Assembly: GCA_964030475.1 (NCBI GenBank)
Contig: CAXIPT010000053.1
Coordinates: 48,799-112,798 of the forward strand
Origin: Tethya wilhelma
Lineage: Eukaryota > Porifera > Demospongiae > Tethyida > Tethyidae
Length of the DNA: 64,000 bases
Reading direction: 5' to 3'
Positions 1-11,339 of the stretch are shown piece by piece. Position numbers and translations under genes: made by a program. Every line of letters starts with the position of its first letter. The stretch's first letter is position 1. The notes beneath the pieces were generated by a model. The model ran no database searches. It had not been told where the DNA came from and was given only the letters and a program-made list of their open reading frames with translations.

Positions 1-1
<1 letters not shown>

Positions 2-75
<74 letters not shown>
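2..75. repeat. (GT)n microsatellite
   Basis: Uninterrupted GT dinucleotides at the left window edge. Similar GT/CA tracts recur near 340, 3440, 4420, 5577, 11519, 14990, 21080, 22205, 28516, 29645, 37460, 38466, 41320 and 52240, many inside copies of the same larger repeats. Confidence 0.98.
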
Positions 76-76
<1 letters not shown>

Positions 77-339
77 TTAATTGATTAATCCAACCTGTAG
101 TTGAATCCAACATGAGTGAGACTAAGGTCAGCGTCACAAGAATTCGAAGGACCACCGAGGCAGCTCAGGTTAAGACTTACCTAAAGAAAAAAAAACATAT
201 AATTATCGCAACTAGAAACATAAGTATGATAAAAGACTATAATTATATTTTGCAGATCACAATTAATTCATCTACACATATGTTACATAATTATGAACCA
301 AAAGTATTATAAGAGATTATAATTGCTAACCAAAGCTTT

Positions 340-372
<33 letters not shown>

Positions 373-382
373 ACGTACATAC

Positions 383-956
383 CATATCAGTAAGATCTCC
401 ACTTGGTATTAACAGTGGGACGTCCCTGAGATCAATCAACTCATCATTTCCATCGGTAAGGCTCAAAGGTCGATCAAACTGCTCAAAGTCCACCGTCACC
501 ACATAAGGGGTGTTCACTTCAATGTTAGGGTCTTGCTCTGACAATGGCTACATGAAATGAAAAATCTCTCCATGAACTTAACGTTATTAGTACAAAACAC
601 AAGCCAGGAGATGTGAGTAACAGGTCAAAGGGGAGAGCCTGGGGATCGATGCATGAGAGTGAAAGGCCAAGTGCACAAGGCGTTGATTGTGTATAATATT
701 ATTATACTGTACAAAATTTAATGTCAGCTAGGAAGCTCAAATTGATTAATCAAGCAAAATTTTTAAGCGAAAACTTATTAGTATTGAATACAGAAATTGA
801 TTCTTGCCTGGATAGTAGCAGTGATTCTCTGACATGGTCTAGCACCAGATGTACTAGTGCCGGTGCTATCGAACCTGAAGGGCCCTTTGTGCTCACTCTT
901 TCCACCAAATCTGAGACGATTAGAGGTACCATTTTCTCTCACTATCAAGGTAGTGT

Positions 957-1014
<58 letters not shown>

Positions 1015-1215
1015 ATTAGCAAAATGGCAATAAGCTATACAGCTGCAACTGATCCTGACATACCTAGTCGACGTCCATCGAGGCCACGCCCAGTGTAAGT
1101 GGCACACACAACAACGGTGAACTCAAGTTCAGAACTCCTCACTCCACTGGCAATGGAAATGTTCGGTCCTTCCAGGATATCCACCTCGACCTCAATTTCA
1201 GCTACTGATTGAGTC
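383..1215 (-). CDS. Two in-phase exons of an unidentified minus-strand gene (partial)
   Basis: Two minus-strand exons can be supported. The first runs 1215 to 1064, preceded by a CTTGCAG acceptor and followed by GTATGT. The second runs 537 to 383, preceded by TTGTCAG and followed by GTATGTAC. The first leaves one base (G) that completes a Glu codon with the AG that opens the second, so the frame continues. The joined peptide (about 102 residues) alternates hydrophobic and polar residues, including EFTVVVCATYTG, PYVVTVDFEQF and VPLLIPSGDL, which suggests beta strands of an extracellular sandwich domain. That is inference from pattern only; I do not recognise the family. The 526-bp intron contains a (GA)n tract at 957-1013. 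Upstream and downstream exons were not found, so the gene is partial here or decayed. Confidence 0.45.
957..1013. repeat. (GA)n microsatellite
   Basis: Pure GA dinucleotide run, inside the intron of the putative minus-strand gene. Confidence 0.95.
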
Positions 1216-1423
1216 CTGCAAGTGTGCATATAACATATAATGTATAGGGTATGCAAATCACCTCTGTGACTGTACAAACAGTGAAACAAATGGCTGTATT
1301 ATAGCCTCATACCCATGCAGACTCTCAACTTTGACCCTTCATTTACGGAAAGGAATACCGTTAGTGTAAGGTCAAAGGAGATCGATCGAGATTGAGCGCG
1401 AGCTGAGGGTATAGCTACATCGT

Positions 1424-2323
1424 TTGCGACTCGCGCTGCCACTTAATCAGAGGTTATGTGGGTTATCTTGGACTGGGTAAATACAGTGTAAGTGAGCCTT
1501 GATACACTTAGACATATACATTTGGACTATCTAGTAAGTGTGACGACGCACTGTGCCTTTATTTTTACATGCAAAAAATTCCTGAATATAAATACAACGG
1601 ATGATTCAATCCAGCAGACCTAGCCATGATTAGAAATCTAGGCTTAGTCAAATGCTCTAACCTCTGATGAATACATAGCAAAAGATGAGAATAGGCGGTA
1701 AACAACCGCTTCGCAATGGAAGAGAAACAGAAGAAAGTAATACAAGGCAATTTGAGGCAGCACAGCATACAAGGGTGCTTTTTTTTATTTATCACTGAAA
1801 TATAGGGGGAAAAGGTCCTTGAAATAGTATTAAGCAACTACTCAAGCTAGTTTCTAAATATTGCACATCTAAATACACTTTGGTATCTCCATAAAACTTA
1901 ATGCATACCGTAGATCAGGAAATTTTCCGCCACGTGCGCGAGTGGTGAAAATTAAAACACGCGAAAATTTAAAACGTATGGTGATCTTTACCGAATTCGG
2001 TCGAAGTGGCAAAAATTAAACAAGCGAAAATTTATAGCAGTGAAAATTTCCCCATCTACGATACATTTTTTTTCAATACCTTGTGATTAACAACAACTGT
2101 AATCCTCTGCATGTGCACATACTGATGCTTAACTAGAAGGAATTAATTAGGGTAGCAGCTAAGCTCAACACACACCCACACACATAGGTTAACAGTACAA
2201 GAGGAATGAAAGCACCAAAGGTGCATAAGCCTCAGCGCATTAACGCATGTCACAGTCACGGATCTGGCAGTACTGAGGCTAAGCAACCATCAATGCAGAT
2301 ACAATTAAGTCCGAGTGCTGGCC
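1424..2323. repeat. Interspersed repeat family R1, copy 1
   Basis: Shares long stretches with 14240-14805 and 25955-27560, and in reverse with 6470-6958 and 22980-23885. Shared landmarks include GCTGCCACTTAATCAGAGG, AATCTAGGCTTAGTC and CACTTTGGTATCTCC. No coding potential was seen. A TA-flanked MITE (1908-2061) is nested in it, and the copy ends at the N at 2324. Confidence 0.8.
1908..2061. mobile_element. CCGTA-family MITE (TA target), copy 1
   Basis: Starts CCGTAGATCAGGAAATTTTC directly after TA and ends AAAATTTCCCCATCTACGA before TA. Interior AT-rich segments are also near-palindromic. The right end carries a G-to-A change relative to other copies. Same family as the elements at 6755, 23437, 27123, 30681, 38827, 45713, 46677 and 50220. 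Confidence 0.75.
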
Positions 2324-2324
2324 N
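2324..2324. other. Ambiguous base / probable assembly join
   Basis: A single N separates repeat R1 (ends GAGTGCTGGCC) from repeat R2 (begins AAATTTTATCTTGC). The family switch exactly at the N suggests a join rather than one uncertain base. Confidence 0.7.
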
Positions 2325-3170
2325 AAATTTTATCTTGCATGCTATAGCGCTACATTGAATCATTTATAGAACTACTTGGCCTTTCTATATATAATTGGCC
2401 TACCAAAATCAATTTTGTAGACTGATTAGATCTTACTACTAAGCAAGGTAATAAAAAGAAAACAAAAACAGAGTGACAGCATGCTCTTTTACTTTCAAAC
2501 TTGAGCTTACAAGACTAAGAAAGTGGTGCACGTTGATGTGTGCTACACCTTGTCTCGTTAGCCAAAGGGAGCCAGTCTGTATTATTTGTTTCTTGTTACC
2601 ATAGTCTGGTAACAACTTAGCCTTGTACCCAGGCCCCTGGCTACGAGGCTAGTAACAACTGCAATGCGTGGGTGTCAAGTACCTGACGTTATCCAGTTGG
2701 TCATGAATCTGGTTAACCCTCGGGTTATTGTAGTCTTTTTTTTTCGTGTGTATGTGTGTGTGTTCACTCTTAGTCTGAAGAGCAGCAGGTCTAAGCTGAA
2801 AATTATGCGCATTAGCATAAAGTACTAGTGTTTTTCTAAGTTTGATTTGTGTGAAGAAGCTAAAAGCTTGTAGTTTTTCTGAGCTATGCCAGGATTTTCA
2901 GTTCAAGCGATCGCTCGAGTGGCCATTTTGGCTACATGGCCCCACCCACTATACGTATAGCGATTATCAATTAGAACAGCACTGAAAGACTTAGATAGCA
3001 ATACTGGCTCTAGTATGAACACATGGACGCAACAGAGTATCCTTATTAGTCCAAGTGCTTGTGTTTTTTTCAAAATGTACGTGACCTTAGTAGTGAGTCA
3101 ATGGAATCGTACTTGTATGTATGCCTTGTTTTGTCCGATGCATACTTGGACCAAAAACAGGGTATATAAC
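2325..3170. repeat. Interspersed repeat family R2, copy 1
   Basis: Nearly collinear with 10386-11339, sharing AGCGCTACATTGAATCA, GTTAGCCAAAGGGAGCCAG and CATGGCCCCACCCACTATAC. Small indels separate the copies. No supported gene; short open frames differ between copies and carry indels. Confidence 0.8.
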
Positions 3171-3236
3171 TTATATACGGTAATCGTTTGTGCACTCCCA
3201 TTTATTCTGCTTCCATCTTTCTGTCTTTACCTGCAG

Positions 3237-3353
3237 GAAAAAGTGCTATTGGGCCCAAGAAATAGGTGAAAGTGGCTTCCCACCAACACCATGTCAGTGC
3301 TACCCTTCCAATCTTCCAATTCCTACATTTGCCTCCAGGGACCTCGTTGTCAG
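3237..3353 (+). other. Putative repeat-borne coding exon X1 (copy A)
   Basis: A 117-bp block bounded by a CTGCAG acceptor and a CAG/GTAGAG donor, open in one frame as 1+38 codons+2. The peptide begins KKCYWAQEIGESGFPP and continues TPCQCYPSNLPIPTFAS, so it is Cys/Pro rich. The equivalent block in copy B (20273-20389) has the same length, splice sites and frame, with only conservative changes (R to K, L to I) near the end. This pattern suggests past or present coding constraint. I do not recognise the protein. Confidence 0.4.
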
Positions 3354-3431
3354 GTAGAGTGTGTGACTGGTGTAAGCAATTTCCTAGTTATACTGAGTCA
3401 GCTGCAAAACTGGATATCATGTGACGAGTGT

Positions 3432-3480
<49 letters not shown>

Positions 3481-4412
3481 TGTATCTACTGAGCCAGCTA
3501 AGAGGGCAGAACTCTAATCTGGTGTGTGTGTGTGTAGGGAGCCAATCATGGTATTAGAGCCTATTTAGAGTATCAATGTCTAATACTAGATCTTAAATTT
3601 TGCACTCTAATTAAGCCTCTGCACGTGCAAAGCACGTGCAGAGGATTACGTACGGTAGTCGTTTTGTCTGTCCGTCTGTCTGTTCAATCGAAATCTCAAG
3701 AAAGACAGCTCTAGCAACAAAATTGATGGTACCTACGTTCATAAATCTAAATGATCTTGTAGTATTATATTTTTTGCTGTCCAAAACGCTGTAGTTGCTG
3801 AGATTTAAGGCTTTTGTGCTCCTTTTTAGCGCTAAGCTTCGAGGCCACGCCTACTAATCTAGTGTGCGTTATTTAGAATTTGTGTTAATTTCAATGAGGC
3901 TCTGGATGCTCGTGGTGCTCCAGCCTAGTTCCCGGATCCCAGGCCTAGTCAGCCTAGTTGGTTACCTTCACTGTTGCTTGCAAGACAGACTGGAGTTGGC
4001 CTACTTTCTTTGTAAGAGCTCATAGATGTATTGGGATGTACAAATTTGTCAAGGTGGACAGGTCATCTGGCTGCAGTTCATCATGACATGGCCACTGCCT
4101 AAGGTACTAAGTATCCTGGCTAGATTTTGTATGCCTGTATCTATCTATCAGGCTACTGAGACTTCAACTTGAAGACCTGGGCTTCTCAGCTCAGTCGGTA
4201 GATCTCAGCAGGTTGTGTTTCAGGGTTTTCCTTTAGACAGTGGTGGGGGTGGGCATTTGCCTCAATCAGTATCCTGTGTAGCATCCTACCAAACTCCAGC
4301 TCACGTAAAAGAGTGATACACATTGATGTGTGCTAAACACATATTGCTCAATTGGTTTTTGCTTTCTGAATCCTTCAAGATTGCAGTTACAATAACCCCT
4401 GTACTGTTCACC

Positions 4413-4450
<38 letters not shown>

Positions 4451-5572
4451 GAGCTTTGCTGCTAGTTGTGCATGCTAGTTGAGTGCACTGAGGCTTATGC
4501 CCCGTAGGTGTTTTCATTACTCCTGTCCTAGGGCTTAGTTAGTGTAATGATATTTGCTTTGTCTGGCCTGTAATCCTGGATGGATAATTGAGGCAAAACT
4601 ATGCACACTATATTCATGGTTTTGAAACCCACAAGTATATTTTTAAGCAATGATGTCTATATAAAAGGGCAGTTCTAACTCCCAAAGCAGGAGGAGCAAC
4701 TGAAGGGGTTGCTCACTGATTGATGTACCAATTTTTTGGAAGCCACTTACTTGGCTGCAATGAAAATTAAGGCACCAAAGTGCTTAACCCTTGGTGTCCT
4801 AAACTATGTAATACATTGTTAAATGTTTCAATCTAGCTAGATCCCAGTACATGAACACTGGGTCCAGCAGAGCACACTACAATGATATGGTTACAGTGTA
4901 CCAGTACTGAGAAAAGAGTCTGCCTATCACCAATCATCGTTAAAAACTTCTTATAACATGCCAAAACAGAATGATTAAGATTAGAATAGTGTTATTCCTT
5001 GCTAAATTTAGTCAGCTGACCCTTAGCTCCTTCGGCATGCTCTTTCAAGTGGAAACTACTGTAATTCTAAATAGCACACACTAACCAAAACAGGTGTGCC
5101 TAGAAGCTTAGCACTCAGAGAGGCTGAAAAGCCTCAGATCTCAGAAACTACAGCCTGAATACTACTGCAATTTTTATTTTACCTTGGTGTGCCGCATTTG
5201 AAGACTGGAGCTGTTGTTTTTGAGATATAGTTGGAACAAACACAGACAGACAGACACACTACATGTAAATGACCAAGTACTGTAACTCTTGGTATGCATG
5301 CAGGAAGAGTTAATTATACACACAAAGAGAACATGTTTGCTAGAGCAGCATTCTGCCAGTGTGTTTTGATTTATAGGTCCTTTACATCTCAATCAGTTTG
5401 GTTGCAGCGTAACCTTCTGCACCCTTACTGTACATGATGATGTGGTCTCTGCCTTTTGACACTGATACTTGAAGTAGTGTAGTGCTCTGTTGTAGTACTT
5501 ACAGTATAGCTTTTTTGCTGTGGAATCCTCTCGTCATCCACATATATGTGTACCTAGAGTATTCTTTTTCCT

Positions 5573-5608
<36 letters not shown>

Positions 5609-5611
5609 CAG

Positions 5612-5729
5612 TCATCTTGAAGTGTCTCACAGAGAGGGCCTTCCACACGTCAGTATGTCCTGGTCGCCATCGCCAACTGAAGACAATGGCCCCACCCCTC
5701 TGAAGCCTTCTCTCAGATTAAAAACACAA
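5612..5729 (+). other. Putative repeat-borne coding exon X2 (copy A)
   Basis: Bounded by an AGGCAG acceptor after a (CA)n tract and a CAA/GTAAGA donor. Reading as 1+39 codons it is fully open and in phase with the two bases left over from X1. The peptide includes SHREGLPHVSMSWSP and LKPSLRLKTQ. Copy B (22238-22358) is 3 bp longer, still in phase. A third copy lies reversed in copy C. The host repeat could carry a small multi-exon gene; other exons were not found. Confidence 0.35.
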
Positions 5730-6754
5730 GTAAGATATTGTTTTGGGTTTGAAATTTTCCCCTTTGCTATGTAATAAATTGCAGCTAAGACTCATGTCAC
5801 ATGACTCTAGGTGGTATAGTGAGCGTACAGTGAGTTTGCAGTGTATTGTAGATGTGTGATGTAGGCCCCGGGTTTCAGCGTTTAATTCCTTTATGGGGTG
5901 GTGGGGGTGGGCATTTTCCATCAATCAGTATCAATTTTTAGCTGTACAGTAGTTATCTTGTGTAGCATCCTACCAAACTCTAGCCCACGTCAAAATGGAA
6001 GGTTCTTACCTTCATAAATCGAGATTATCTAAAAATTTGTTGTGTAGAATCTTGCAAAATGCTGTAGTTTCTGAGATCTGAGCCTTTTGTGCTTCTCTGA
6101 GCGGTTTTAGCATCTTAGCTTCAAGACCAAACCCATCACATGGAGAGTGCGTTATTTAGAAATACAGCTAGTAAAGCTTGTAGTGCTAGTGCGGTGTGCA
6201 TGTGCCAGTTGCTGATATTTGCGCTTGGACAGGTAAATACAACTAAGCTAATTTAGTGAGATATCAATTTGGTTGTGTGTTGTTTTGTCCCTCAGCATTT
6301 CTGGTTTAGCCATGCCCGTGTATTCAGTTTTGACTAGTATCATTAGTCTGATCCGTCATCACAGTTTTACCATTCACTGACTGAATTTTCTAAATAACTT
6401 TGCTGGCCAAAGCTCAGAGCCACTTTATAAATCCATATAATTGTACGTGTATGATGGAACTTGAGATGGACCAGGTGGCTGGCCAGCACTCGGACTTGTG
6501 TCTGCATTGATGGTTGCTTAGCTTCAGTACTGCCAGATCCGTGACTGTGACATGCGTTTGCATTTTGATTTAATGCGCTGAGGCTTATGCACCTTTGGTG
6601 CTTTCATTCCTCTTGTACTGTTAACCTATGTGTATGGGTGTGTGTGTGTTGAGCTTTGCTGCTACCCTAATTAATTCCTTCTAGTTAAGCATCAGCATGT
6701 GCTCATGCAGAGGTATACAGTTGTTGTTAACCACAAGGTATTGAAATAAAAGTA

Positions 6755-6921
6755 CCGTAGATGGGGAATTTTTACCGCTATAAATTTTCGCTTGTTTAAT
6801 TTTCGCCACTTCGGCCAATTCGGTAAAGATCACTATATGTTTTAAATTTTCGGGTGTTTAATTTTCACCACTCGCGCACGTGGCGAAAAATTTATAACGG
6901 CGAAAATTTCCCGATTTACGG
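6755..6921. mobile_element. CCGTA-family MITE, copy 2
   Basis: Begins CCGTAGATGGGGAATTTTTA after TA and ends GAAAATTTCCCGATTTACGG before TA. Inner segments (CGCTTGTTTAATTTTCGCCA and related) repeat in inverted order. Located at the right end of composite repeat copy A. Confidence 0.8.
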
Positions 6922-6998
6922 TATGCATTAAGTTTTATGGAGATACCAAAGTGTATTTGATTTTGTATTTGCGCTGCTTTGAGCAATGACGTCATTAT

Positions 6999-7051
6999 TT
7001 TCTGAGCCAGGGGGGTGCTCGAGCACCCTGAGCACCATGCTAGATACGCCA
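6999..7051. mobile_element. hAT MITE end fragment
   Basis: GGGGGGTGCTCGAGCACCC followed by GAGCACC and ATACGCCACTG matches the right end of the hAT MITE at 7699-8061. No left end is present, so this is a truncated relic. Confidence 0.55.
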
Positions 7052-7509
7052 CTGCAAAGGTATAAAGCTCGTATCTTTTTCAGTACTAAAACTGATTATA
7101 ACCTATACTAGTGCCATAATAGAATAGTCTCACAGCCATAAAAAACCTCAAGATTCAGAAGTCAGACTGACAGGGAAAAGCTCATTAGAGCACGTCATGA
7201 TGAGATCGAGTATATCAACTGCAACCAGAACAAGCAAATCGCTGTGACCGGCCTATGCTTGTGACCAATCATTCAAACATCTAGACAGTACATGTAGTAA
7301 CTACTAGAAAGCTGAGAATCCACAACAATGCACACATAAAACGAGAGTGCTGAATTAAATCAGCACAATTTTGGGCTTAGCACATGCACTCAAATCAGCA
7401 CACCTTTGGGTATAGCACACTCAAATCAGCATGAAACTGCTAAAACTGGAGACATTTGAATAGAAAAATAATTAGAGAAACTTTGCTGGAACAGTGCATA
7501 TGGGAGTCG

Positions 7510-7698
7510 CCACCCCCTGTCAGAGAAGCACAAAAGCCTCAGATCTCAGCAACTAAAGTGTTTTGCTGGACAGAAAATGTAGTTTTTGAAGATGATCCAG
7601 ATTTATGAATGTAAGTACCTACAATTTTGTCACTAGTGCTGCCGTTCTTGAGATTATCCAGTAACAGACAGAAGGACAGACATAACGACTACCGTAAC
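7510..7698. repeat. Family F2 repeat fragment
   Basis: Contains AGAGAAGCACAAAAGCCTCA, the ACTACCGTAAC end and the ATTATCCAGTAACAGACAGA segment of the F2 family (compare 37300-37500 and, reversed, 59740-59920). It is split by the hAT MITE and resumes at 8062. Confidence 0.65.
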
Positions 7699-8061
7699 CA
7701 GGGGCGTATCTAGGATTTAGAATAGAGGGGTGCTAAACAGTAACGGGCGCGAAGCGCCCGAAAAATTTTGGAGACCACGCCCACTTTTGGTCACGTGACT
7801 AGGTCTAGTACGCGTAAAGTGAGCTCGCGTTAGCGTTTCCAGCGTTAGCTGCGAGAATTTGAACGTCTACAGAGACTACTGTACAGCTAGCAATGTTAGT
7901 TTATAACTAAATACATGTAGAAAAGTTCAAAATTTTGTTGTGCAAAATAATCGCTACCGATATACTGCCAAAGGCAAAGTGACTAATTATATTCATGACA
8001 CTTTTGCGAGCTGGAGGGGGGTGCTCGAGCACCCGGAGCACCCCCCCTAAATACGCCCCTG
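7699..8061. mobile_element. hAT-type MITE with 8-bp TSD
   Basis: A 363-bp element starting CAGGGGCGTATCTAGGATTT and ending CCCTAAATACGCCCCTG. It is flanked on both sides by ACCGTAAC, a perfect 8-bp target-site duplication, as expected for hAT transposons. It has a GC-rich subterminal hairpin (GGTGCTCGAGCACCC) near the right end. No transposase, so it is non-autonomous. It interrupts an F2 repeat copy. Confidence 0.88.
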
Positions 8062-8474
8062 ACCGTAACCCTCACGTGCTATGCACGCTGAGGGTTAATG
8101 AAAGACAAAAAAAAACGTTTAATACATCAAGAGGTCATAGGTCTATACACTAAATGACATAAAACATATTGAACTACAGTAAATTGTGAAAAATCACTAA
8201 GCTCATAATATTATAGCCTGGCTGCTGGTATATGATCTATGTTCTGTGCTGTATACTATTGTTATATTTGTTGCGGTTACACTCTGAGCACAATTAAGGT
8301 GGGAGGTACGGATGAAACGCGAGGGGGTCTTTTCTTGAGACGAATGGGAAGGTCTTGGATGTGAGAATCTCTGTCTGTCGTGTCAGACCGTGTAGACCTT
8401 TCTAGCAGGAGCTATTCACTTTCGCGATCCTTCCCGGGAAATCGAAAAGCATCACGTGACAGCAGTCATCGCAG

Positions 8475-9891
8475 CACGGGCGTTTTGCGTCGGCCACTTA
8501 GTTGCTAAATTAGAACATTACGGTAAGCCTAATTAATATTCATAGCACTTGGCAACGCAAACTAATTACCACATCAAGTGGTTGCTATATATACATTGGG
8601 AATTCTAGCCCCATATACAGTCAAAAACTGTTCTAAACATAGTAGACAGAACATATACTACGTAATAAGTGCTAACACGCAACAATAGCGTGAGAACTAC
8701 ACAACTGAGCATACTGAACAAACACACGGGTGGTACTCAAGTATTCAGTAACACCTCCCTACAAACATTATTTTTGTGCTTCCTAAAGTTTTCTGTGACA
8801 GACAAGCAACATTCATAGATAACATTCATGTGGATTGGCACACACAATATATGTAAATCTAGTGCCTATTTTTTCTAACAGAATTATAAGTGTTCTAAAA
8901 ATGACGAATATTTAGCAAAAAATAAGTTAATGTTTGACACTTTTAACAATTCTGAGTGGTACTGGATGGTGAAAACAACATAAAGAGAAGAAAAGAACCT
9001 TTACTCATCATTTGACATCAGTGACAGCACATAGCTAGGTTGGTAGAGTGGTCTTCTATGATACAAGTACTGTGACAGCCGGGGTGGGCTCTGGCGGACT
9101 TGTTGCTGGTATATTGCTCCTAGCAGTGGTTTTTCAACAGTTGTGACATGTCCTTGTAGGCTTCTTTACAGTATTTCAGAGTAAACTAGGTTGGATAAGT
9201 AAATAGAAGTAAATAAATAAGTGTGTACACAAAGAAATGTGCCGGTACACAACAATTTGAATATGCATAGTGATATATAGTACACAAAATATACTTTCCC
9301 CCAAAATGGACTAAAATTATAGTTGTACAATAGCTGATAGACACAAGTTCTCTCTCTACATGTATATTTGCTTCATACTGACCAAAAACAAGTCTTTTCT
9401 CAGAATAACTGCAACATTGCATCAATTTAGGCTTCACAGTATGATAATTAACTAATAATGCATGAAATTCACACACACAAAACGCTAAGAAAAAAAATAG
9501 GCACCGAAGAAAGTGTAGCTTACTGTAAACTTCAGTCCAAGAAGAGGTGAGAAAACAGTCCAGTTTCCCTGGGAAAACTCCTACTTCAGAAATACATTCT
9601 TTCAAACAGAGAGGGTTCCAAGAAGGTTGGTCAACTTCTTTGACTGTATCTCAGCTCCAGTAGGTGCTATGAAGCTCAAACAAGGACGAAAAGCTTCAGC
9701 AAAAACAAGCGCTTTCAGCCATGTTTACTGCTTCCACGTGGTTTTAACAGTATTCATAGAGCGCACGTGTAAAGCTGGGCAAGCTGTTGCTATGGGCCAG
9801 CAGGAAGCGTTGCTATGGGGGTGTACGTGAAATTTAATATTTCGCGGGCGAACTAAGTGTGTGCAAAACCATACGGGAAAAAACGCCCGTG
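8475..9891 (-). mobile_element. 1,417-bp DNA transposon T1 (copy 1), CACGGGCG termini, 4-bp TSD
   Basis: Ends are CACGGGCGTTTTGCG on the left and AAAAAACGCCCGTG on the right, giving an inverted repeat of about 12 bp. It is flanked by GCAG on both sides (4-bp TSD). The inverted copy at 54894-56310 has the same length of exactly 1,417 bp, and the parts I compared are identical, implying recent movement. CAC-starting termini with a 4-bp TSD fit the Chapaev/CMC type (family knowledge; assignment is inference). Inside are open frames of 139 codons (9605-9186, minus) and 67 codons (9627-9830, plus). Neither resembles a transposase, so it is probably non-autonomous. Confidence 0.85.
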
Positions 9892-9895
9892 GCAG

Positions 9896-10385
9896 CTATG
9901 AGGTCGTCAGATTTAGATGTCAATATTGTAATTTGAATGATGTAATGCCATCCAACAGGCCGTCGTGCGCGCGCCCTTGCTGCACTTCACTGTGCACGTG
10001 TTGCTTGTGACGCATTTTGAGATCAGTAACTAAACACGTGCCACCGTCCAAAAACGATGATGTAATAACCCGCGCCGAGATCTAGTGGACTGCGCCCACT
10101 AGATGTAAGTGCACGTGCAGACTAAGTACGTCATCATCAATTTCCCGGATCCGGATCGCGGATCCAATCAATCTTAGCAAGACGAACTAAGCACGTGCGC
10201 GCATTGTTTGAAATCTGCCAATTCAGCAAAATCTAAACTGGGCAATACAAGACAGAGCGACCTTCAAATTAGGGGCCTTTTTCGAGCTCTCTAGGGCATT
10301 TGAAGTTGAGGAAAGCTTGAGGGAACAGTGTTTTACAAGGGTGAGTTTAGTGCTTGAGTTGAAATCACGAGATTCTATGACTATG
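9896..10385. promoter_or_regulatory. CACGTG (E-box) cluster with hairpin; no gene
   Basis: Four CACGTG palindromes lie between about 9996 and 10197, three of them next to AACTAA or ACTAAG. A short hairpin (ATCTAGTGG / CCACTAGAT) sits at 10080-10104, and GGATCC repeats lie at 10147-10165. No coding region is seen. It could be a bHLH-bound regulatory stretch or part of an unrecognised element. Confidence 0.35.
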
Positions 10386-11339
10386 TAAATTTTATCTTGC
10401 ATGCTACAGCGCTACATTGAATCATTTATAAAACTACTTGGCCTTTCGTATAATTGGCCTACCAAAATCAGTTTTGTAGACTGATTAGATCTTACTACTA
10501 AGCTAGGTAATAAAATAAAAACAAAAACAGAGTGACAGCATGTTCTTTTACTTTCAAACTTAGCTTACAAGACTAAGAAAGTGGTGCACGTTGATGTGTG
10601 CCATACCTTGTCTCGTTAGCCAAAGGGAGCCAGTCTGTATTATTTGTTTCTTGTTACCATAGTCTGGTAAACTTAGCCTCGTACCCAGGCCCCTGGCTAC
10701 GAGGCTAGTAACAACTGCAATATGCGTGGGTGTCAAGTACCTGACGTTTTCCCAGTTGGTCATGAATCTGGTTAACCCTCGGGTCATTGTAGTCTTTTTT
10801 TGTGTGTGTTCACTCTTAGTCTGAAGAGCAGCAAGTCTAAGCTGAAAATTATGGGCATTAGCATAAAGTACTAGTGTTTTTCTAACTGTTTTGTGTGAAA
10901 GAAGCAAAAAGCGTGTAGTTTTTCTGAGCTATGCCAGGATTTTCAGCTTGAGCGATCGCTACAGTGGCCATTTTGGATACATGGCCCCACCCACTATACG
11001 TATAGCGATTATCGACTAGAACAGCACTGAAAGACTTAGATAGCGATACTGGTTCTAGTCACGTCGACGCAACAGAGTATCCTTATTAGTCCAAGTGCTT
11101 GTGTTTTTTTGCAAACTTAGGAGTAAGATATAGATTGTTCTAGTTTTCTTGTGCTTTTTGCAAACTCAGATTGTGCGGGCTGCCTTAGCTAAGTAGCCAC
11201 GCCCATGCAACCGTACAGTCGACTACATGCATACCTGGATATACTGTAGTATTATACAACTGGAACACCTAGTAGTGAGTCAATGTAATCGTACATGTAT
11301 CTATGCCTTGTTTTGTCCGATGCATACTTGGACCAAAAA
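10386..11339. repeat. Interspersed repeat family R2, copy 2
   Basis: Second copy of the 2325-3170 repeat in the same orientation. It continues with extra sequence (11100-11290) into the 54-bp minisatellite that also borders composite repeat copies B and C. Confidence 0.8.

Larger units (their letters stand above)
3180..6958 (+). repeat. Long composite repeat unit, copy A
   Basis: Collinear with 20172-23885 (copy B, same orientation) and with 31308-26830 (copy C, opposite orientation). It contains several GT/CA tracts, two splice-compatible exon-like blocks (3237-3353 and 5612-5729), a family F2 segment (about 5990-6170) and a CCGTA MITE near its right end (6755-6921). Copies differ by point changes and by indels of tens to hundreds of bases. 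Function unknown; it may be a large non-autonomous transposon or a segmental duplication. Confidence 0.75.
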
